A stretch of 64,000 bases of DNA from Bacteroidales bacterium (lineage in GTDB: Bacteria; Bacteroidota; Bacteroidia; Bacteroidales; F082), in the NCBI GenBank assembly GCA_029983675.1, contig JASBYY010000009.1, positions 4,071 through 68,070 of the forward strand. The letters are read 5' to 3'. Made by a program: the position numbers and the translations under genes. Below the pieces are notes generated by a model that saw only the letters and a program-made list of their open reading frames with translations, ran no database searches and had not been told where the DNA came from. This document shows positions 1-7,625 of the stretch, piece by piece. How positions within the stretch are numbered: position 1 is the stretch's first letter; each line of letters opens with the position of its first letter.

Positions 1-585
1 TGTTTCGAATACCTCGAACTGCTTGACGACGGCAGCCTGTCCGATGCTGAAATCGATGAAATCATCGGCTTTGCGCGTGATGAACTTACCATTGATATTC
101 CCGCCTTTATTGACGATTACAGCAGCATTGAGAAAATCGACTTCCTCTATGAGCGTCTCAACCGCCCCATGCGTGTGTGCGGCGTGGTGCGCAACGACGG
201 TGAACCTGGCGGCGGCCCTTATTGGGTCCGCAATGCGGATGACGAGGCTTCTCTGCAAATTGTCGAATCCTCGCAAATCAACCACGAAAACGCCGAACAG
301 GAGTGCATATTCAGGGATGCCACCCATTTCAACCCCGTGGATTTGGTCTGCGGATGCTGGAACTACATGGGCGAAGCCTTCAACCTGACGGATTTTGTCG
401 ATCCAAGTACCGCTTTCATATCGAATAAATCGCAAGGCGGACGCGAATTGAAGGCATTGGAGCTGCCCGGACTTTGGAACGGGGCAATGGCTGACTGGAT
501 CACTGTATTTGTAGAAGTGCCGACAGCGACTTTCAATCCCGTGAAGACCGTGAACGACCTGCTGAAAGACATGCACCAGCTGTAA
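1..585 (+). CDS. DUF4301 domain protein, 3' end only (partial)
   Basis: The reading frame is open from base 1 to a TAA at 583-585, so only the last 194 residues are present and the start lies upstream of the window. The text resembles the C-terminal part of the DUF4301 family, conserved in Bacteroidota and without an assigned reaction. Recognisable stretches are CGVVRNDGEPGGGPYWV, ATHFNPVDLVCG and LELPGLWNGAMADW. The glycine-rich GEPGGGP motif and the family's sugar-nucleotide-like look invite a nucleotide-binding idea, but that is inference only. It converges on rplT, with a shared hairpin terminator in between. The ATG at 169 is internal and should not be taken as the start. Confidence 0.8.
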   Translation, partial: CFEYLELLDDGSLSDAEIDEIIGFARDELTIDIPAFIDDYSSIEKIDFLYERLNRPMRVCGVVRNDGEPGGGPYWVRNADDEASLQIVESSQINHENAEQECIFRDATHFNPVDLVCGCWNYMGEAFNLTDFVDPSTAFISNKSQGGRELKALELPGLWNGAMADWITVFVEVPTATFNPVKTVNDLLKDMHQL

Positions 586-604
586 TCACCGATTGCCATT
601 AAAC

Positions 605-659
605 AAAAGCCGCAACCCTTTCGGATTGCGGCTTTTTGGTTATCGTGTCGCAAGACACG
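605..659. terminator. Bidirectional terminator between DUF4301 gene and rplT
   Basis: GCCGCAA (609-615) pairs with TTGCGGC (626-632), with A-rich sequence before and TTTTTGG after, so it can work on both strands. A second hairpin, CGTGTC-GCAA-GACACG (644-659), stands on the rplT side. It serves two convergent genes. Confidence 0.8.
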
Positions 660-674
660 CGTTGCCGGCAGTGA

Positions 675-1019
675 TTATTTCACTTTCTCGACAATGGCCT
701 TGAAGGCTTCCGGATTGTTCAAAGCGAGGTCGGCAAGAACCTTGCGGTTGATCTCGATGTCGCTCTTGTTCAACTTATCCATGAACACGCTGTATGACAT
801 GCCATATTCGCGGATAGCTGCATTGATACGGATGATCCACAAGGATCTGAATTCGCGTTTCTTGTTTCTTCTGTCGCGATAAGCGTAAGTTTGTCCTTTT
901 TCATAGGAGTTTTTCGCCACAGTCCAGACATTCTTTCTCTTTCCGAACTGACCTTTCGTTTTCTTGAGGATTTTCTTGCGTCTAGCTCTTGAAGCTACTG
1001 CATTGACTGATCTTGTCAT
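675..1019 (-). CDS. rplT: 50S ribosomal protein L20
   Basis: 114 residues, the normal length for bL20. The N-terminus begins MTRSVNAVASRARRKKILK and is strongly basic; GYRDRR-like and RSLWIIRINAAIREYG segments are typical of the 23S rRNA-binding globular half. L20 is an early assembly protein of the large subunit. It is the last gene of thrS-infC-rpmI-rplT, an order conserved across bacteria. The 79-nt gap from rpmI is larger than the other gaps in this operon and can fold (see the 1039-1074 entry), which is relevant because L20 represses its own operon by binding mRNA in other bacteria. Confidence 0.97.
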   Translation of the reverse strand: MTRSVNAVASRARRKKILKKTKGQFGKRKNVWTVAKNSYEKGQTYAYRDRRNKKREFRSLWIIRINAAIREYGMSYSVFMDKLNKSDIEINRKVLADLALNNPEAFKAIVEKVK

Positions 1020-1038
1020 TTTTTGTTAGTTTTTTCGT

Positions 1039-1074
1039 TCAGCGCCTCGCCCCTTTCGAGAACTTTTCTGCTGA
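1039..1074 (-). promoter_or_regulatory. Possible mRNA structure in the rpmI-rplT gap
   Basis: On the minus strand TCAGC (1074-1070) can pair with GCTGA (1043-1039), enclosing a second stem CTCG/CGAG (1060-1057 with 1049-1046). It lies directly upstream of rplT. It could be an L20 autoregulatory site or simply a local fold; stem lengths are short. Confidence 0.3.
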
Positions 1075-1098
1075 TACAAAGGTTAAACATTGATTGGA

Positions 1099-1293
1099 TT
1101 ACACGAGAAGCAGTTTCTTGACAACTTTCTCATCGGCTTTCTCGACGATTGCCGTATGATCAAGGTTGCGCTTTCTTTTTTGGCTTTTCTTGGTCAGGAT
1201 GTGACCATGATAGGCATGCTTTCTCTTGATTTTACCGGAGCCCGTCAATTGGAAACGTTTCTTCGCTCCGGAATTGGTCTTCATTTTTGGCAT
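1099..1293 (-). CDS. rpmI: 50S ribosomal protein L35
   Basis: 64 residues, beginning MPKMKTNSGAKKRFQLTGSG, the signature N-terminus of bL35, with a basic tail. It is a component of the large ribosomal subunit. It begins 35 nt after infC and precedes rplT, so it is co-transcribed with thrS and infC. Confidence 0.96.
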   Translation of the reverse strand: MPKMKTNSGAKKRFQLTGSGKIKRKHAYHGHILTKKSQKRKRNLDHTAIVEKADEKVVKKLLLV

Positions 1294-1328
1294 TTTCGCA
1301 ATTATTTAAGTAGTTAAAAATGAGTTTT

Positions 1329-1895
1329 CTATCCTTTATTTGTCTTAGGAGCCACCATCATTTGCATCCGTTTCCCCTCTAATTTAGGCATGGCTTCCAC
1401 CTTTCCGAACTCCTCAAGTTCCTGTGCGAACTTCAGCAGCATGATTTCGCCCTGATCCTTATAGACGATGGAACGCCCCCTGAAAAACACCTCCACCTTC
1501 ACCTTTGCCCCTTCTTGCAGGAAGCGTTTGGCGTGGTTCAGCTTGAACTCGAAGTCGTGTTCATCGGTCTGTGGTCCTAAACGGATCTCCTTGACAACGA
1601 CTTTCGTCGCTTTCGCCTTCATCTCTTTCTGCTTTTTCTTCTGGTCAAAGATGAATTTCTTGTAATCCATGACCTTGCAGACCGGAGGATTGGCATCAGG
1701 AGAAATCTCCACCAAATCAAGTTCCTTGGATTCGGCAATACGCAACGCCTCTTTCAACGGATATATTTTTGATTCGATTTCTTCTCCAACCAATCGAACC
1801 ATCGGAGCTTTGATGTACTCGTTTATCCGATGTTTGTTTTCGTCATTGTCTTTACGACGTGGCGAAAATCTTCCTGATGCTGGGGACTGTGCTAT
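1329..1895 (-). CDS. infC: Translation initiation factor IF-3, non-AUG start (ATA proposed)
   Basis: IF-3 binds the 30S subunit, keeps subunits apart and proofreads the start codon-initiator tRNA pairing. From the first ATG (1802) the protein would be only 157 residues and lack the start of the N-domain. In the same frame upstream the sequence continues with RINEYIKAPMVRLVGEE, the conserved IF-3 N-terminal text, so the true start is further up. Between the in-frame TAG at 1910-1908 and 1802 there is no ATG, GTG or TTG. The candidates are ATT (1904-1902) and ATA (1895-1893). An AGGAG at 1909-1905 sits 9 nt before the ATA and touches the ATT, which favours ATA, giving 188 residues. Rare start codons in infC are known in E. 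coli (AUU), where IF-3 discriminates against its own message. The gene follows thrS by 45 nt. Confidence 0.9.
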   Translation of the reverse strand: MAQSPASGRFSPRRKDNDENKHRINEYIKAPMVRLVGEEIESKIYPLKEALRIAESKELDLVEISPDANPPVCKVMDYKKFIFDQKKKQKEMKAKATKVVVKEIRLGPQTDEHDFEFKLNHAKRFLQEGAKVKVEVFFRGRSIVYKDQGEIMLLKFAQELEEFGKVEAMPKLEGKRMQMMVAPKTNKG

Positions 1896-1940
1896 GGTTT
1901 TAATCTCCTATCTTTTTGTTAAACAACTATTTGTGTTATC

Positions 1941-3881
1941 CTATCTGATACTTTGTTCTTCTTCAACTTGTTTGACAATCATCTTGCCGAAATCTTCTAT
2001 CGACATCGACCCAAGATCGACTTGTCCGTGACGGCGCACCGATACGCTGCTCTCATTCTCCTCTTTCTCGCCCACAATAAGCATGTAGGGGAGTTTCTTC
2101 ACTTCGGCATCGCGGATTTTACGGCCAATCTTCTCATTTCTGTCGTCAATGAGGGCGCGAATATCGGACTTTTTCAAATACGATTGCACTTTTTCGGCAT
2201 AATCGAGGTATTTTTCGCTTACCGGCAGGATGATCAACTGATCGGGAGCAAGCCACAACGGGAACTCTCCGGCACAATGCTCAAGCAACACTGCCACAAA
2301 GCGTTCCATCGAACCGAAAGGTGCCCTATGGATCATCACGGGACGGTGTTTCTCGTTGTCGGATCCGATATAACTCAAGTCGAAACGTTCAGGCAGGTTG
2401 TAATCCACTTGGATAGTGCCCAACTGCCATTTTCTTCCGATGGCATCGCGCACCATAAAGTCGAGCTTGGGACCGTAGAAAGCAGCCTCACCATATTCGA
2501 TACGTGCCGGCAGGTTCTTTTCTTTACAGGCCTCAACGATGGCCGCTTCAGCTTTCGCCCAGTTTTCGTCAGTACCCACATATTTTTCATGGTCGTTGGG
2601 GTCGCGGAGCGAAATCTGCGCTTCAAAATTAGTGAAACTCAATGCTTTGAAGATAATTTCGATAATCTCCATCACATGGATAAACTCTTCCTTCACTTGG
2701 TCAGGACAACAGAAAATATGGGCGTCGTCTTGTGTAAACGATCGCACACGAGTCAAGCCATGCAACTCTCCGCTCTGCTCATAACGGTAAACCGTTCCGA
2801 ACTCGGCGAGACGCACCGGCATTTCCTTGTAGGAACGCGGCAGCCACTTGTAAATCATGCAGTGATGGGGGCAGTTCATGGGTTTCAGCAGATACTCCTC
2901 GCCTTCTTCGGGCGTGGTAATCGGGCGAAAACTATCAGCACCGTAATGGTCCCAATGCCCCGAAGTCACGTACAACTGTTTGCCTCCGATATGGGGCGTG
3001 ATGACTTGTTCGTAACCATAGTCCTTCTGTATCTTCGTCAGGAAATCCTGCAAGCGCAAGCGCAGCGCCGTTCCCTTGGGAAGCCAAATAGGAAGTCCTT
3101 TGCCCACCATTTCGTTGAACATAAAAAGCTCCAGCTCTTTGCCAAGTTTGCGATGATCACGCTTTTTGGCTTCTTCCAAAAGCACCAAGTAATCATCCAG
3201 GTCTTTCTTTTTAGGGAAGGTGATGCCATAGACACGGGTCAACTGTTTGCGTTTCTCGTCGCCACGCCAGTAGGCTCCGGCCAACGATGTCAGCTTCACA
3301 GCCTTGATGACGCTTGCATCGGGGATGTGTGGACCGCGGCAGAGGTCGGTAAATCCGCCACACCTATAATATGTAATGGTGCCGTCTTCGAGGTCGTTGA
3401 TCAGCTCCACCTTGTATTCGTCTCCTTTTTTCTTGAAATAATCCAACGCATCGGCTTTTGAGACATCAATGCGTTCGAACGTCTGTTTTTCACGTGCCAA
3501 CTCCAACATTTTGTTTTCGATGGCAGCGAGGCTGGCTTCCGTCAAACTGAAGTCGCCAGTGTCAATATCATAATAGAAACCACTATCCACAGCAGGCCCG
3601 ATACCAAATTTCACACCCGGATAGAGTGCTTCGATAGCTTCGGCCATTAAATGAGCCGACGAATGCCAGAAAGTGGCCTTTCCTTCGGGATCATCCCATC
3701 TGAAAAGCTGAATTTCGGCATCTTCGCAGATAGGACGCATGGCATCCCACATACTGCCGTTCACCTTGGCTGACAGCACATTACGCGCCAAGCCTTCGCT
3801 CAAACTACGGGCAATATCCAAAGGCGTTACACCGGCTTCATACTGTCTGACGCTGCGGTCAGGAAATGTAATACTGATCAT
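1941..3881 (-). CDS. thrS: Threonyl-tRNA synthetase
   Basis: Charges tRNA-Thr in the cytoplasm. From ATG 3881 the protein is 646 residues, normal for the family: TGS domain (about 1-60), editing domain (HSSAHLMAEAIEALYPG and the later RCGGFTDLCRGPH), class II catalytic core with MNCPHHCMIYK supplying a zinc cysteine, and a C-terminal anticodon-binding domain (PVSEKYLDYAEKV). A longer reading from 3926 is rejected: a TAnnTTTG promoter element lies inside that extension, and GAGAGG sits 7 nt before ATG 3881. It is the first gene of the thrS-infC-rpmI-rplT operon. Confidence 0.97.
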   Translation of the reverse strand: MISITFPDRSVRQYEAGVTPLDIARSLSEGLARNVLSAKVNGSMWDAMRPICEDAEIQLFRWDDPEGKATFWHSSAHLMAEAIEALYPGVKFGIGPAVDSGFYYDIDTGDFSLTEASLAAIENKMLELAREKQTFERIDVSKADALDYFKKKGDEYKVELINDLEDGTITYYRCGGFTDLCRGPHIPDASVIKAVKLTSLAGAYWRGDEKRKQLTRVYGITFPKKKDLDDYLVLLEEAKKRDHRKLGKELELFMFNEMVGKGLPIWLPKGTALRLRLQDFLTKIQKDYGYEQVITPHIGGKQLYVTSGHWDHYGADSFRPITTPEEGEEYLLKPMNCPHHCMIYKWLPRSYKEMPVRLAEFGTVYRYEQSGELHGLTRVRSFTQDDAHIFCCPDQVKEEFIHVMEIIEIIFKALSFTNFEAQISLRDPNDHEKYVGTDENWAKAEAAIVEACKEKNLPARIEYGEAAFYGPKLDFMVRDAIGRKWQLGTIQVDYNLPERFDLSYIGSDNEKHRPVMIHRAPFGSMERFVAVLLEHCAGEFPLWLAPDQLIILPVSEKYLDYAEKVQSYLKKSDIRALIDDRNEKIGRKIRDAEVKKLPYMLIVGEKEENESSVSVRRHGQVDLGSMSIEDFGKMIVKQVEEEQSIR

Positions 3882-3907
3882 GGCTATACCTCTCAAAAAA
3901 ACGCCTG

Positions 3908-3915
3908 CAAAAGTA
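3908..3915 (-). promoter_or_regulatory. Promoter -7 element for thrS operon
   Basis: The minus strand reads TACTTTTG, matching the Bacteroidota -7 consensus TAnnTTTG. Transcription would begin near 3901, about 20 nt before thrS ATG 3881. No clear TTTG -33 element is seen. Confidence 0.6.
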
Positions 3916-4280
3916 CACAAATTCATTGAAATAAAATCATTTCAGGGATAGAAAGTTATATTATTTTGAAAAAAATGACTTTTATCCCAAAACGGTCAAT
4001 AGGACTCAAACCGTGGCCTTCCATTGAATTTCTAATGACCGCCATTAGAAATTATTATTTGCAAGTATATGTTATTCAACTATTTGTAAAACAAACCACA
4101 ACTTTTTCTTTTCTAACGACCGATTTGGGTTTAATGTCACGGCAAACGAAAAAACACCCTGAAAAACCAACACAACGATGTAAGCCGTATGATTTTTGTG
4201 TGTAAAGATGTTGCATGATTGTGCTGGGACAATTTACTTAAAAAATCCGCTTTCGCAACTTCGGGTATGAAAAATATAAG
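3916..4280. other. AT-rich intergenic region with an 11-bp inverted repeat
   Basis: No convincing gene is present; the open frames here show no recognisable protein. The only clear structure is a perfect inverted repeat, 4027-4037 with 4043-4053, separated by 5 nt and containing TTTCTAATG/CATTAGAAA. A related string TTTCTAACGACCG recurs at 4110-4122. It may be an operator or a small hairpin; no function can be assigned. Confidence 0.4.
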
Positions 4281-4288
4281 TACTTTTG
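4281..4288 (+). promoter_or_regulatory. Promoter -7 element for rhodanese gene
   Basis: TACTTTTG lies about 120 nt upstream of the ATG at 4407, so the transcript would have a leader of roughly 110 nt. No exact -33 element is found at the usual spacing. Confidence 0.45.
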
Positions 4289-4406
4289 CCACTTTCATAA
4301 AACACGCAGTGCAATGACACTGCAATGAACAACAAAGAAAGAATGATTTCAATATTTCTGATTATCAAATGAATACATCACCAACCACAAAACAGCATTA
4401 CTTGTT

Positions 4407-4793
4407 ATGAAACACTGGATACTATTGGCATTGACCACATTTGGATCTTGCAACGGCGTCCATCTGCAAGGCGAGTCCAACGTCCTGTCACCGCAGGAGT
4501 ACGACAAAGCGATTCATTCTGACAGCATGGCCGTGATTATTGATGTCCGTCAGCCGTCGGAATATGAAGCAGGACATATTCAAGGCGCGAAATTGCTCGA
4601 TGTGCTTGATGCTACGGCTTTCGATGCAGGGCTGAAGGAACTCGACAAGGAAAAGACATACTATATCTATTGCCGTAGCGGTCGCCGCAGCCATGAGGCT
4701 GCTGGAAAAATGCAAGCCCAAGGTCTCAAAGTTGTTGAACTGAAAGGGGGCATCTCGGCGTGGAGATGCGCAGAATTGCCTTTGGTAAAATAA
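4407..4793 (+). CDS. Rhodanese-like lipoprotein
   Basis: 128 residues: a signal sequence MKHWILLALTTFGSC ending in a lipobox-like cysteine (C15), then one rhodanese domain. AVIIDVRQPSEYEAGHIQGA is the CH2A-type motif, and YIYCRSGRRS carries the candidate active-site cysteine that would accept a sulfane sulfur. Single-domain exported rhodaneses are common in Bacteroidota; the substrate is not known. It stands alone, with its own promoter element and a hairpin terminator after it. Confidence 0.85.
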   Translation: MKHWILLALTTFGSCNGVHLQGESNVLSPQEYDKAIHSDSMAVIIDVRQPSEYEAGHIQGAKLLDVLDATAFDAGLKELDKEKTYYIYCRSGRRSHEAAGKMQAQGLKVVELKGGISAWRCAELPLVK

Positions 4794-4845
4794 ATTCGGT
4801 CGGCTTGACACAAACGATAGCCAGACATTGCAAACAAAAAAAATC

Positions 4846-4875
4846 TTGGGTTTCAGATTGCCGAAACCCTTTTTC
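4846..4875 (+). terminator. Terminator after rhodanese gene
   Basis: GGGTTTC (4848-4854) pairs with GAAACCC (4863-4869), followed by TTTTT. It separates the rhodanese gene from the peptidase gene that starts 24 nt later. Confidence 0.7.
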
Positions 4876-4898
4876 CACAATCCAATTGAAGCACAAAC

Positions 4899-7532
4899 AT
4901 GAAGAAGTTGTTTTTTATTTTTCTGCTGCTTTTCGCTGTCGGCGGCATCTTATTTTCGCAGAACACCCTTGACGAAAGCAAAGCAAAGCATTATGCGCAA
5001 CGCTTTGCTGAATGCACCATGCCCCTGAATGCCCAAGATTTGCAACTCGTTCATAGCCGTACAAACCGATTTTACATCTACAATATCGGCGACCAAGGTT
5101 TTGTGATTATTTCGGGCTGCAAGTCCGTACAGCCGGTTCTCGCCTACTCGACAGACAACGTTTTCGGACCATACGAGGCCGTACCCGACAATCTGAAATG
5201 GTGGCTTCAACAATATGACCGGCAAGCCGAATATGCCGCTGTTCATCCCGAAGTGGAAACCGAAACCACACGCACCTTATGGAAACAACTTGAGGACAAA
5301 TCATTCCACATCGGAAACAGCCGCGGCGTTTCGGAATTATGCAAAACAGAATGGAACCAAGACTGCTTTTACAATGAATATTGTCCCGAAGACTATTATG
5401 GTCCTTGCAATCGCGTTTATGCCGGCTGTGTTGCTTGTGCCATGGCGCAGATCATGAAATACCACAACCATCCCGCACAGGGTTTTGGCTCGCACACATA
5501 CACAGCCGGGAAATATGGCAACTTGACGGCTGATTTCGGCCATACCACCTACAAGTGGATCGAGATGCCCAACAGTATTTACAACAGCAATGACGCTATC
5601 GCCACGTTGATGTACCACTGCGGCGTATCGGTCAACATGTCGTACAGCCCATCCGGAAGCGGAGCCTACTCTCATAATGTCGAAACCGCATTGCGTTCCT
5701 ATTTCGGTTATTGCGGTGCTCTTTACAAGGAACGCCGAAACATGTCAGACGAAGCATGGATTCAGATGCTTAAGGACGAGCTATTGGCATCGCGTCCCGT
5801 ATATTATTCCGGCAACAACGAATCGGGAGGTCACGCTTTTGTTTGCGACGGTTTCGACGACAACAACAAATTCCATTTCAACTTCGGATGGAGCGGCATG
5901 GGAAACGGTTATTATACGCTCGACGACATTTACAGTTACAATCAAATGCAAATGGCCGTTGTCAACATCACGCCGCTTGTTATTGACAGCGATGAAAACG
6001 GCATCATTTATGTCACCCCTGATGGCCAAGGCGAAGGCACCTCTTGGGCGAACGCCACTTCCCTATTGCACTATGCTGCTGCACGGTCAAACAACGGAAC
6101 CCGCATCTGGGTGAAGAAAGGTGTTTATCACGGCGACGACAACGATACCGCCAACGCTTTTCTCATCTACCCTGGAAATCAACTTTACGGCGGATTCAAC
6201 GGCGACGAGCCTGCCGACTATGATATCAGCCAGCGTAATCTATCCGAAAACGCCACCATTCTTGACGGAGAAAACAGCAAGCGCGTTCTGTATCAGCCCA
6301 AGCAGCATACGGTGGCCGACGCTGCCGTATGGGATGGTTTCACTATCCGTAACGGAAAATCTGGCGCCGGTGCCGGTGCTTTCCTGAACGACTACACCAC
6401 ATTAGCAAACTGCACCGTCACCGACAACCACGCCGACATCTATGGCGGTGGCGTTTACGTCAACACGGCAAATACGAAAAATCACATTTTTCTAACCAAC
6501 TGCACCATCAACCGCAACAGCTCCTCGATGGGCGGTGGCTTATGCGACCGCAGTGGCAGCGTATTGTCCAACTGCCGCATCAGCAACAATACGGCCACCA
6601 CAAAAGGCGGTGGCGCTTATTATTACGCCAACACCACACCCATCATGAACAGTTGTGTGGTAAGCAACAACACAGCCAAAGCTGGCGGCGGCATCTACGA
6701 CAAAGGCTTGCTCAATGCCACCAACTGCAATTTCGTAATGAATAGCGCAGTGGAATCATCAGGCGGAGTTCTCCTCGAAAAAGGAAACAACCATTTTGTC
6801 AATTGCATTTTCTGGGGCAACGAAGCCAACGGTCAACCCGGACAAATCAACGGAAATAGTGTCTTTGAATATTGCGCCCTTCCAGAAGCACAATCTGGCG
6901 AAGGCAACATCACTGTCGCTGCTGAAAACGATGGCGACGAACCTGGGTATTTCTTGCGCTTTGCACAAGTGCCTGCCGGAGCGGGAGCCGCATACGAAAA
7001 TGCCTCATGGGACATTATGTCGCGCAGCATCTGCCTGAACGCTGGCAATCCCAACACGAACAATATTGGAAATACTGATATTGAAGGCAAGAAGCGCATT
7101 CAGAAAGGGCGCATCGAAATCGGCGCCTACGAAAAATGTTCGCCCCTGCATTGCATCGAAGCCACTATCAGGCAAGGAGAAACCTACCATTTCAATGGTA
7201 TTCAGCTCACAAAAGAAGGTCATTATACGACTATTTATCCCAACGCGGACTGCGACAGCGTTGTGGCACTTCAACTTCAAGTGCAGACCGCAGTAGAAGA
7301 AAACGGGGAAATGCTTGTAACAGTTGTACCCAATCCTGCCAGCGACCTAATCAGAATTGCAGGTGTAGATATTCAAACCGCCACCCTTTTCAACGCCACC
7401 GGACAACAAATAGACATTATGTTTGAAAGCAACAAGACGTTAAATGTCAGTGAATTGCCAAACGGACTTTATTTTTTAAACATCCAAACCTCTAAAGGCT
7501 CTATTACCAGAAAGGTTGTGGTTAGGCATTGA
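4899..7532 (+). CDS. Secreted C10 (streptopain-type) cysteine peptidase with beta-helix domain and T9SS sorting domain
   Basis: 877 residues. A signal peptide (1-20) is followed by a propeptide-like region (about 25-110) and a C10 peptidase domain. The catalytic cysteine is C177 in AGCVACAMAQIMKYHNHP and the histidine H312 in GGHAFVCDGFD; W331 in FNFGWSGMGNGYY is also typical. From about residue 368 (IIYVTPDGQGEGTSWANA) to about 760 the protein is a right-handed parallel beta-helix with repeated N-C/NNTA turns such as LTNCTINRNSSSMGGGL. The last 75 residues (VPNPASDLIRI ... LPNGLYFLNI ... KVVVRH) form a T9SS type A C-terminal domain. It is predicted to be exported and attached to, or released from, the cell surface as a protease with a binding or scaffold module. 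C10 family members include SpeB and Porphyromonas PrtT. Confidence 0.88.
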   Translation: MKKLFFIFLLLFAVGGILFSQNTLDESKAKHYAQRFAECTMPLNAQDLQLVHSRTNRFYIYNIGDQGFVIISGCKSVQPVLAYSTDNVFGPYEAVPDNLKWWLQQYDRQAEYAAVHPEVETETTRTLWKQLEDKSFHIGNSRGVSELCKTEWNQDCFYNEYCPEDYYGPCNRVYAGCVACAMAQIMKYHNHPAQGFGSHTYTAGKYGNLTADFGHTTYKWIEMPNSIYNSNDAIATLMYHCGVSVNMSYSPSGSGAYSHNVETALRSYFGYCGALYKERRNMSDEAWIQMLKDELLASRPVYYSGNNESGGHAFVCDGFDDNNKFHFNFGWSGMGNGYYTLDDIYSYNQMQMAVVNITPLVIDSDENGIIYVTPDGQGEGTSWANATSLLHYAAARSNNGTRIWVKKGVYHGDDNDTANAFLIYPGNQLYGGFNGDEPADYDISQRNLSENATILDGENSKRVLYQPKQHTVADAAVWDGFTIRNGKSGAGAGAFLNDYTTLANCTVTDNHADIYGGGVYVNTANTKNHIFLTNCTINRNSSSMGGGLCDRSGSVLSNCRISNNTATTKGGGAYYYANTTPIMNSCVVSNNTAKAGGGIYDKGLLNATNCNFVMNSAVESSGGVLLEKGNNHFVNCIFWGNEANGQPGQINGNSVFEYCALPEAQSGEGNITVAAENDGDEPGYFLRFAQVPAGAGAAYENASWDIMSRSICLNAGNPNTNNIGNTDIEGKKRIQKGRIEIGAYEKCSPLHCIEATIRQGETYHFNGIQLTKEGHYTTIYPNADCDSVVALQLQVQTAVEENGEMLVTVVPNPASDLIRIAGVDIQTATLFNATGQQIDIMFESNKTLNVSELPNGLYFLNIQTSKGSITRKVVVRH

Positions 7533-7567
7533 TTGTCAGGCGAAAAATAAGCATATTGTCCAATAAT

Positions 7568-7618
7568 TGATACGTGACACCGAGAAGCTGCTTCATTGAT
7601 CATTGATAATACGTATCA
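7568..7618. repeat. 8-bp inverted repeat between convergent genes
   Basis: TGATACGT (7568-7575) and ACGTATCA (7611-7618) flank a 35-nt loop between the peptidase gene and the efflux operon, which converge here. It may act in transcript ending, though there is no strong U tract. Confidence 0.3.
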
Positions 7619-7625
7619 TACTTGA

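Noticed and set aside
1953..3461. 502-codon open frame opposite thrS
   Set aside because: It is the complementary strand of the conserved thrS coding region and encodes no recognisable protein.
3966..4205. 79-codon open frame between thrS and the rhodanese gene
   Set aside because: No family resemblance, no promoter or ribosome site at a suitable distance, low-complexity AT-rich composition; it crosses the inverted repeat at 4027-4053.
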